Source: Chitinophaga pinensis
GTDB taxonomy: Bacteria; Planctomycetota; Phycisphaerae; Phycisphaerales; SM1A02
Length of the DNA stretch: 10,753 bases
NCBI GenBank assembly: GCA_943329105.2
Contig: CALQCP020000063.1
Coordinates: 1 to 10,753, forward strand
Direction: 5' to 3'
Shown: positions 6,315 to 10,753 of the stretch, one piece after another
Position numbering within the stretch: position 1 is the first letter of the stretch
How the letters are laid out: every line of letters starts with the position of its first letter
The notes under the pieces: model-generated
Seen by the model: the letters and a program-made list of their open reading frames with translations, nothing else
Database searches by the model: none
What the model was told of the DNA's origin: nothing
Position numbers and translations under genes: made by a program

Positions 6315-7454
6315 ATGATCACTCTCGCCGCTTGCCTATTCCTTGCATCGCACGCGCAGGTTGCCGAGGCCACCGCGCCGCAAGCGGTTCCCTCGCTTTC
6401 CGCTGGCGACCAGGCACGGCGCGCGCTGCAGGTGTCAGTGATTCCCTCGATCGTCACAGTGACCGCCTATCAGCGCGTTCCCGAGGGTGTTTCCCACGAG
6501 GGGCGCTGGGCGATCGCGGACGAATCGCCGTATGCCGGGCTCGCGCGCGCCGCGGTCTCAAGCGGCATCGTCGTCGGCACCGATGGCACGGTGATCTGCT
6601 GTCGTTCCCCGCTTCTCTTGGAGAACGGCGGCTTCGCGGAGCGAATCGACGTCGAGACGTCCACCGGAGTGCGCGTGGACGCAGAGCTCCTCGGGAGCGA
6701 GCCGACCATCAACCTTGCGGTGCTTCGGTTGAAGCCCGCGGCGGGTGAGACGGTGGGCGGGTTGGCGCCTGCACGCATCGGGAAGGTCGAGTCGCTCGAG
6801 ATTGGCGACAGCGTCTTCGCGGTGGGGGATCCGTTTGGCGCGGCGCGTACTTTCGCCCCTGGTGTAGTGATGGCCCTCCCCGTTGCGGCGTGCTACCAGG
6901 CAGATCTCACTGGCAGCTTTATCCACTCAAGCATGGCAATTTCCCCTGAATCCGTGGGTGGTTCGCTCGTGAACTCCGCGGGCGAGGTGATGGGAATGCT
7001 GGTGCCGCCGCCCTCGCTCCAACCGTCCGAACGCCTGCAGCCGCACGCATACGTCACCTACGCGATGCAGATCGACACGGCGCTCGGCGTCGGTGAGGCG
7101 CTCACCAAGAAGCGCTCGAACCACTCGCCGTGGACAGGATTCTCCGTGCTTTCGCAGCAGGAACTGAAGGCACGTATGAAGGACGATGCAGCCTTTGCCG
7201 CGCTGAAGAAACCAGAGTTTGGTCTGCTTGTCGACGATCTCTACGACCCCAGCCCCGCCACCGCGGCGGGCGTGCGCCGTGGCGACTTCGTCACCGAGAT
7301 CAACGGCACCAAGATCATCGGCGTCGTTGACTTCCAGCAGTCTCTGTACTACTTCAGCGGCTCGCAGGTGCCCGTCAAGTTCTTTCGTGATGGCAAAGAC
7401 GTGACGGTGATGCTCAAGATCGAAGAGCGCCCCGCGGCGGCAAACAGAAACTGA
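6315..7454 (+). CDS. HtrA/DegP-like trypsin-fold protein with PDZ domain, catalytic triad lost
   Basis: The product has 379 residues from the ATG at 6315. The frame is open further upstream, but that stretch overlaps the imelysin gene and reads as arginine/proline-rich shadow. A signal peptide (ITLAACLFLASHA) predicts export. Residues about 35-260 follow the HtrA protease layout: SIVTVTA strand, SSGIVVGTDGTVI (83-94), INLAVLRLK (132-140), IGDSVFAVGDPFG (163-175), SVGGSLVNSAGEVMGM (213-228). The catalytic residues are replaced: the NHV histidine position is Ser98 (CCRSPL), the aspartate of DLAV is Asn133, and the serine of GNSGGP is Val214 (ESVGGS). A PDZ domain follows at about 300-370 (FGLLVDDLYDPSPATAAGVR, GDFVTEINGTKI). 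The protein is probably a peptide-binding or scaffold protein, not a protease. It has many C-ending codons and no frameshift, so it looks maintained. Confidence 0.85.
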   Translation: MITLAACLFLASHAQVAEATAPQAVPSLSAGDQARRALQVSVIPSIVTVTAYQRVPEGVSHEGRWAIADESPYAGLARAAVSSGIVVGTDGTVICCRSPLLLENGGFAERIDVETSTGVRVDAELLGSEPTINLAVLRLKPAAGETVGGLAPARIGKVESLEIGDSVFAVGDPFGAARTFAPGVVMALPVAACYQADLTGSFIHSSMAISPESVGGSLVNSAGEVMGMLVPPPSLQPSERLQPHAYVTYAMQIDTALGVGEALTKKRSNHSPWTGFSVLSQQELKARMKDDAAFAALKKPEFGLLVDDLYDPSPATAAGVRRGDFVTEINGTKIIGVVDFQQSLYYFSGSQVPVKFFRDGKDVTVMLKIEERPAAANRN

Positions 7455-7479
7455 TCGCTTTCTTGACACGGCGTGCAGA

Positions 7480-7510
7480 TGCGGCGGTTGTCGCCGCAAC
7501 TTCTTGTTGT
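7480..7510 (+). terminator. Probable weak intrinsic terminator after the HtrA-like gene
   Basis: TGCGGCG (7480-7486) pairs with CGCCGCA (7492-7498) across a 5-base loop, followed by a moderately T-rich tail (ACTTCTTGTTGT). It starts 25 bases after the stop. The tail is not a clean T-run, so activity is uncertain. Confidence 0.45.
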
Positions 7511-7537
7511 GCATTCTGTTGCGGCATCATTCGAAGT

Positions 7538-7591
7538 GCGCTAACGCATCGCACATCGTTTGTTCAATAACTCCACATCGTTAGCAAGCGC
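7538..7591. promoter_or_regulatory. Nested inverted and direct repeats upstream of the PhoX-like gene
   Basis: GCGCTAACG (7538-7546) and CGTTAGC plus AA plus GCGC (7579-7591) form an inverted repeat. Inside it CACATCGTT occurs twice in direct orientation, at 7552-7560 and 7574-7582, 22 bases apart, about two helical turns. This looks like an operator or activator site for the downstream gene. No clear promoter hexamers were seen. Confidence 0.45.
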
Positions 7592-7600
7592 ACGCTTCAC

Positions 7601-7674
7601 AGGAGGTCGCCATTATTCGTCGCGTTCCGGAAGGTCCGGTACGCATCGCTTTGAAACCCGACTTGGAGTTATAA
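7601..7674 (+). other. Strong orphan Shine-Dalgarno with possible ATT-initiated leader peptide
   Basis: AGGAGG at 7601-7606 is a perfect Shine-Dalgarno and has no ATG, GTG or TTG at a usable distance. Five bases later an ATT at 7612 opens a 20-codon frame (IIRRVPEGPVRIALKPDLEL) ending in TAA at 7672-7674, four bases before the ATG of the PhoX-like gene. ATT initiation is rare but real (infC is the classic case). It could be a leader peptide coupled to the main gene, a standby ribosome site, or chance. Confidence 0.3.
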
Positions 7675-7678
7675 AGAA

Positions 7679-9286
7679 ATGACCCGCATCACCTTCGTCA
7701 TCGGCGCATCCGCCGTCCTCGCTGTTGCCGCCTCGGCCACCGCGCAGACTTCTGTGCGCACCGGCCCGAATTCCTCGGCCACCCCGTACGTGCGTCCCTC
7801 TACCGGCAGCCCGGTGCGTGACATCGTCTCCATCCTCACCGTCGGCGACAGCATCGGCGGCTACCAGATGGTGGGCATCCCGGACGGCATGGGCGCGTTC
7901 AACAACAACGACGGCACCTTCACGCTCACCATGAACCACGAGCTCGGAGCTACTACCGGCGCCCAGCAGCACGCGCACCAGCCCACCGGCTTTGCTGGCG
8001 GGTCGTTCGTCAGCAAGTGGACCATCGCCCCGGGCACCTTTGCGGTCACCGCGGGCTCGGAGGCCATGAGCTCGGTGGTCACCACGACCAACGGCACCGG
8101 CGGCTCACTCTACAACTTCTCCCGTTTCTGCTCCGCTGACCTCGCCGCACAGAGCGCCTTCTACAACGCCGCGTCGGGCAAGGGCACGCAGGACCACCTC
8201 TTCATGCAGGGCGAAGAGAACGGCACCCCGGGCCGCATGATGGCGCTCGATGTTGAGACCGGCATCTCCTACCAGCTCCAGTCCTTCGACGTGCTCCAGG
8301 GCGGCTGGGAGACCGGCGTCGCTCGTCCGTACGCGAGCGACACCACCGTGGTGATGGGCAACTCCGACGGCGGCGCTAACCGTGTGTTCATGTACGTCGG
8401 CACCAAGCAGAGCACCGGCACCCCGGTCGAGAAGGCCGGCCTTCAGGGCGGCACCGGCTACGGCGTCCAGGTGCAGGTCAACGGTGCCAACGTCTCCACC
8501 GAGACCACCGGCAACTGCTTCGGCACCACCTCGCCGGTCTACAGCGGCACCTTCACCTTCGCCACCGGCGGCACCGCTGCCGGCACCACCTTCCTTCGTC
8601 CCGAGGACGGCGCGTGGGATCCGGCGAATCCCCGTGACTACTACTTCGTGACCACCGCGTCCATGACCACCAACTCACGCCTGTTCCGCATGCGTTTCTC
8701 CGACGTGAACAACCCGGCTGCGGGCGGCACTATCGAGGCGCTCCTCGACGGCACCGAAGGCCAGAAGATGATGGACAACCTCTGCGTTTACAACACCCCG
8801 GCTGGCGCCACCATGGTGATCATGCAGGAAGATCCGGGCAACAACGTGCACAACGCCAAGACCCACCTTTACAACGTGGCCACCGACACGCGCACCACGA
8901 TCCTCGAGTCTGATCCGGCTCGCTTCGGCAACGGCACCTCCGCTGCCACGGCTCCGTTCAACCAAGACGAGGAGAACTCGGGCGTGATCGATGCGCGTGA
9001 TCAGCTCGGTCTCGGCTGGTTCATCGGCAACATGCAGTCCCACTACGCGCTCGCCAATCCGCTCGTTGAGGGTGGTCAGTTGTACGCCTTCTACTGCCCG
9101 ACCTGCGTCGGTCTTTGTGATGCCGACTTGGCCACGCCGTACAACAACATCGGTGGCGAGGACCTTGCGAGCGTCCTCGTTCACTGGGGCGAGGCTTACG
9201 GCCCAGCGGACATTGACCGCGACGGCATCACCAACGGCTTTGACCTCGCTTCGCTCCTCAACGGTTGGGGCAACTGCGCTCCCTGA
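7679..9286 (+). CDS. PhoX/DUF839-like secreted beta-propeller protein with dockerin-like tail
   Basis: The product has 535 residues. A Sec-type signal peptide (MTRITFVIGASAVLAVAASA, cleavage near TA/Q at 22) predicts export; it lacks the twin-arginine signal typical of true PhoX. The body (about 45-470) carries DUF839/PhoX-style motifs: FTLTMNHELG (81-90), MQGEENGTPGRMMALD, FLRPEDGAWDPANPRDYYFV (305-324), QEDPG (383-387) and NQDEENSG (428-435), whose acidic residues would fit metal-bound active-site positions. Phosphatase activity is inference. The C terminus (473-535) starts CPTCVGLCDAD, has a degenerate first loop, LASVLVHWG, then an EF-hand loop with Asp511, 513, 515 and 522 and Asn519, ending in GWGNCAP: a dockerin-like tail seen in Phycisphaerae. 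The ATG has GGAG ten bases upstream. Codons are strongly C-ending, suggesting high expression, and a strong terminator follows. Confidence 0.85.
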   Translation: MTRITFVIGASAVLAVAASATAQTSVRTGPNSSATPYVRPSTGSPVRDIVSILTVGDSIGGYQMVGIPDGMGAFNNNDGTFTLTMNHELGATTGAQQHAHQPTGFAGGSFVSKWTIAPGTFAVTAGSEAMSSVVTTTNGTGGSLYNFSRFCSADLAAQSAFYNAASGKGTQDHLFMQGEENGTPGRMMALDVETGISYQLQSFDVLQGGWETGVARPYASDTTVVMGNSDGGANRVFMYVGTKQSTGTPVEKAGLQGGTGYGVQVQVNGANVSTETTGNCFGTTSPVYSGTFTFATGGTAAGTTFLRPEDGAWDPANPRDYYFVTTASMTTNSRLFRMRFSDVNNPAAGGTIEALLDGTEGQKMMDNLCVYNTPAGATMVIMQEDPGNNVHNAKTHLYNVATDTRTTILESDPARFGNGTSAATAPFNQDEENSGVIDARDQLGLGWFIGNMQSHYALANPLVEGGQLYAFYCPTCVGLCDADLATPYNNIGGEDLASVLVHWGEAYGPADIDRDGITNGFDLASLLNGWGNCAP

Positions 9287-9302
9287 TACTGAAGCACATT
9301 GA

Positions 9303-9317
9303 TCGGCCGAAGGCCGA
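9303..9317 (+). other. Small hairpin ahead of the terminator
   Basis: TCGGCC (9303-9308) pairs with GGCCGA (9312-9317) across a GAA loop. It lies between the stop at 9286 and the main terminator, and may protect the 3' end of the transcript. Confidence 0.5.
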
Positions 9318-9324
9318 AATGAAG

Positions 9325-9359
9325 CACCCGCCGCCCGAAGAGGCGGCGGGTGTTTTTTT
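9325..9359 (+). terminator. Strong intrinsic terminator of the PhoX-like gene
   Basis: CACCCGCCGCC (9325-9335) pairs perfectly with GGCGGCGGGTG (9342-9352) across the six-base loop CGAAGA, followed directly by seven T (9353-9359). This is a textbook factor-independent terminator 38 bases after the stop. It insulates the padR operon from the highly biased gene upstream. Confidence 0.95.
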
Positions 9360-9425
9360 GTCACAGCCGGTGGTGCAGCAGTGATTCACCCGGCGCGATG
9401 GCGGCTGAATCTGATCTGCAGCATG

Positions 9426-9473
9426 GCGTGACTACGTATCGCGTTTTCATGCCTAGCGTAACTATGTATACAT
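9426..9473 (+). promoter_or_regulatory. Candidate padR promoter with autoregulatory operator repeats
   Basis: A perfect palindrome ATGTATACAT lies at 9464-9473; ATGT...ACAT half-sites are the usual PadR-family recognition pattern. Two related 14-mers, GCGTGACTACGTAT (9426-9439) and GCGTAACTATGTAT (9456-9469), differ at two positions and are 30 bases apart. A third CTATGTAT is at 9540-9547, touching the padR start. TTTTCA (9444-9449) and TATACA (9467-9472), 17 bases apart, could be -35 and -10, so the palindrome would cover the -10 and let PadR repress itself. The promoter hexamers match consensus only 4/6 each. Confidence 0.55.
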
Positions 9474-9547
9474 GGATTTTAAGAAACTTCTCAGGAATTC
9501 TCCCCCGCGTGTTTGCTTTGCTCCGTATGCATCGTTACGCTATGTAT

Positions 9548-9931
9548 ATGGCCACAGCCCCATCCAGTCGTCCGTCATTTCCTTCTGGCAGCCTCGACCT
9601 TGTCCTCCTTTCGTTGATTGCACGGCAGGCCACCCATGGTTATCGCCTGGCCCGTCTCGTCGAGGAGGTGAGCGATGGTCGTCTCGCGGTGGAGGAAGGG
9701 TCGCTCTATCCGTCGCTGCAGCGTCTGAAGAAGCGCAAGCTGGTGGAGGCGGAATGGCAGAAGCAAGAGAACGGTCGGGAAGTTCGGATCTACTCGATCA
9801 CCCCGGCGGGGAAGGTAGCGCTGCGCGAGGGCGTCCAAGAGTGGACATCCGTCACCGGCGCGATCGCCAAGTTCCTGAACACCAAGTTGGCAGACAAGAT
9901 TGAAGGGAGTAACCGTGTCCGATTCGCATGA
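9548..9931 (+). CDS. PadR-family transcriptional regulator
   Basis: The product has 127 residues from the ATG at 9548. ATGs at 9542 and 9527 are in frame and possible; none has a clear ribosome-binding site. The winged-helix PadR domain covers about 13-112: SGSLDLVLLSLIARQATHGY (13-32), RLARLVEEVSDGRLAVEEGS with LYPSLQRLKKRKLVEAEW (33-70), wing strands to REVRIYSITPAGKVAL (77-92), and the EWTSVTGAIAKFL helix (98-110). This is the subtype normally encoded just before ABC permeases or other proteins with a permease-prefix domain. PadR proteins are dimeric cytoplasmic repressors binding ATGT...ACAT palindromes, and such a site lies upstream. The stop overlaps the next gene by 17 bases, so the two are translationally coupled. 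Confidence 0.92.
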   Translation: MATAPSSRPSFPSGSLDLVLLSLIARQATHGYRLARLVEEVSDGRLAVEEGSLYPSLQRLKKRKLVEAEWQKQENGREVRIYSITPAGKVALREGVQEWTSVTGAIAKFLNTKLADKIEGSNRVRFA

Positions 9932-10673
9932 TCCACAGGACGAGGCGTCTGAATTACGACGAGAGATTGAAAGTCATCTTGAGATGCTTGAGGAGGATGT
10001 CATGAAGAACGACCCAAACTCGGTCAGTGCCGGCCGCGGCGCGACGCGTCAGGCGGAAGAGCGATTCGGAAACGCAGTGGATCACTTCCGGCAGGGACTG
10101 GCCGAACTCGAGCGTGGGCAGCGTGCGCTTCGGCGGATTGCAGTGGCCGTGGTGCTTGTCACACTTCTTGTCGCGGCCGGTGGCGTGATCTTCAACGCGT
10201 GGATCATGGTTTCCATCAGGAGCCTGATGAACGACTGGTCGGCACGCGCGACACCCGTTGAGCCTGACTGGGGCACATTTCGATTCGAAGCGGTGCTCCT
10301 TGAGTTTCAAGCTCGAACGACGCATGGCGTGATGAAAACCAGCGCACGAATTTCGTTGCACGATTGGAACGCGCTCAACGCCACCTTGCGTGCGCGGCCA
10401 GCCGTCTCTGGCTCCGGGCGTTCACGTGGCTCACAGCCGTGGAGCGATTCGGAGTGGCCGGTCATCGAGCTGACGGCGTTCCCTCCCGAAGTGGTCAACG
10501 GTTCCGTGGAACTCGTAGCGGGAAGTACGGTCACGTGCACCCCGATCCGCCAATTCGAAGCAACCACTCCATTTGCCGACGGTTCGGCGAGCGAGGTCAT
10601 GGCGAAAGTCCTGTCGCAAGGAATCGTGGTTGATTGCGTGCCGGTGCCGCGGTCGCCGGGCGATCCGCGGTGA
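9915..10673 (+). CDS. One-pass membrane protein with PadR-linked permease-prefix cytoplasmic domain
   Basis: The product has 252 residues from the GTG at 9915, which has GGGAG five bases upstream; a TTG at 9900 is less likely. Residues about 10-60 (ASELRREIESHLEMLEEDVM ... EERFGNAVDHFRQ) match the style of the N-terminal permease-prefix domain of PadR-controlled MacB/FtsX-like ABC permeases. In those proteins it precedes the first membrane helix. Here a basic RALRR precedes a single hydrophobic helix at about 75-100 (IAVAVVLVTLLVAAGGVIF). Then comes an extracytoplasmic region of about 150 residues that I do not recognise, with no MacB-like core and no further membrane helices. The overlap with padR argues that this is a sensor or anti-PadR partner, with the outer domain sensing and the inner helices contacting PadR; that mechanism is inference. 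Confidence 0.75.
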   Translation: MSDSHDPQDEASELRREIESHLEMLEEDVMKNDPNSVSAGRGATRQAEERFGNAVDHFRQGLAELERGQRALRRIAVAVVLVTLLVAAGGVIFNAWIMVSIRSLMNDWSARATPVEPDWGTFRFEAVLLEFQARTTHGVMKTSARISLHDWNALNATLRARPAVSGSGRSRGSQPWSDSEWPVIELTAFPPEVVNGSVELVAGSTVTCTPIRQFEATTPFADGSASEVMAKVLSQGIVVDCVPVPRSPGDPR

Positions 10674-10743
10674 GCGTGAAGAATTCCTCAACCACATCGG
10701 GAGTGTCGGGGGTGTGAGATCCTCACGAAACGGAGTACTTCCT

Positions 10744-10753
10744 ATGCCCATCA
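10744..10753 (+). CDS. Start of a further gene, cut by the window end
   Basis: An ATG at 10744 follows GGAG (10732-10735) with an 8-base spacer and opens Met-Pro-Ile before the window ends. It lies 70 bases after the membrane-protein stop on the same strand, so it may belong to the padR operon. Nothing can be said about its product. Confidence 0.35.

Noticed and set aside
7463..7468. TTGACA as a -35 element for the PhoX-like gene
   Set aside because: No -10-like hexamer lies 16-18 bases downstream, and that stretch forms the GC-rich hairpin at 7480-7498.
8675..9364. Minus-strand reading frame of 229 codons opposite the PhoX-like gene
   Set aside because: Its composition is that of a shadow frame. 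It runs through the terminator of the plus-strand gene and has no recognisable domain.
9350..9541. Upstream extension of the padR frame
   Set aside because: It would begin inside the terminator of the previous gene and cover the putative promoter. The PadR family starts shortly before the SGSLDL segment.
10714..10726. GTGAG-ATC-CTCAC hairpin after the membrane-protein gene
   Set aside because: It has a five-pair stem and no T tract. It is too weak to call a terminator and may be chance.

Overview
This window most likely comes from a planctomycete of the Phycisphaerae type. Two secreted proteins (1823-2947 and 7679-9286) carry C-terminal dockerin-like EF-hand tails of the kind common in that group, the second ending in a Trp-Gly-x-Cys signature. 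The other genes fit the same picture: an imelysin/DUF1111 cytochrome pair, a PadR regulator coupled to a permease-prefix membrane protein, and many exported proteins of unknown function. The taxonomic call is inference from protein style, not from a marker gene.

Layout. (1) 1-445: 3' part of a DUF1801-family gene with a Lys-Ser-Lys-Pro repeat at the window edge. (2) 641-1154, plus strand: an intact HipB-like XRE antitoxin followed, with a 4-bp overlap, by a hipA toxin remnant. The remnant keeps the extreme N terminus and a short C-terminal-half segment in another frame, so about two thirds or more of the toxin is gone. (3) 3420 down to 1245, minus strand: three closely spaced genes for exported proteins (a 14-cysteine protein, a secreted protein with a C-terminal calcium-loop tail, a small lipoprotein). 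Their composition looks less GC-rich than the next block (one sampled 60-base line each: about 55% against 70%). (4) 6201 down to 3662, minus strand: an imelysin (peptidase M75-like) and a di-heme DUF1111 thiol-oxidoreductase-like cytochrome, nearly overlapping and certainly one operon. (5) 6315-7454, plus strand, divergent from the imelysin operon: an HtrA/DegP-like protein that keeps its PDZ domain but has lost all three catalytic-triad residues. (6) 7679-9286: a PhoX/DUF839-like secreted beta-propeller protein with strongly biased, C-ending codons and a textbook terminator at 9325-9359. (7) 9548-10673: a PadR regulator overlapping a one-pass membrane protein whose cytoplasmic part is the permease-prefix type usually attached to PadR-controlled ABC permeases. 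A probable autoregulatory operator cluster lies upstream of padR, and the start of another gene is visible at 10744.

How it works together. The imelysin and cytochrome probably act as an envelope iron or redox module. The PadR pair looks like a self-regulating signalling unit in which the membrane protein may control PadR. The hipB gene is probably what is left of a toxin-antitoxin locus. The most unusual items are the triad-less HtrA protein, the collapsed hipA, the PadR/permease-prefix pair without a fused permease, and the unannotated strong ribosome-binding site ahead of a short ATT-initiated reading frame at 7601-7674.
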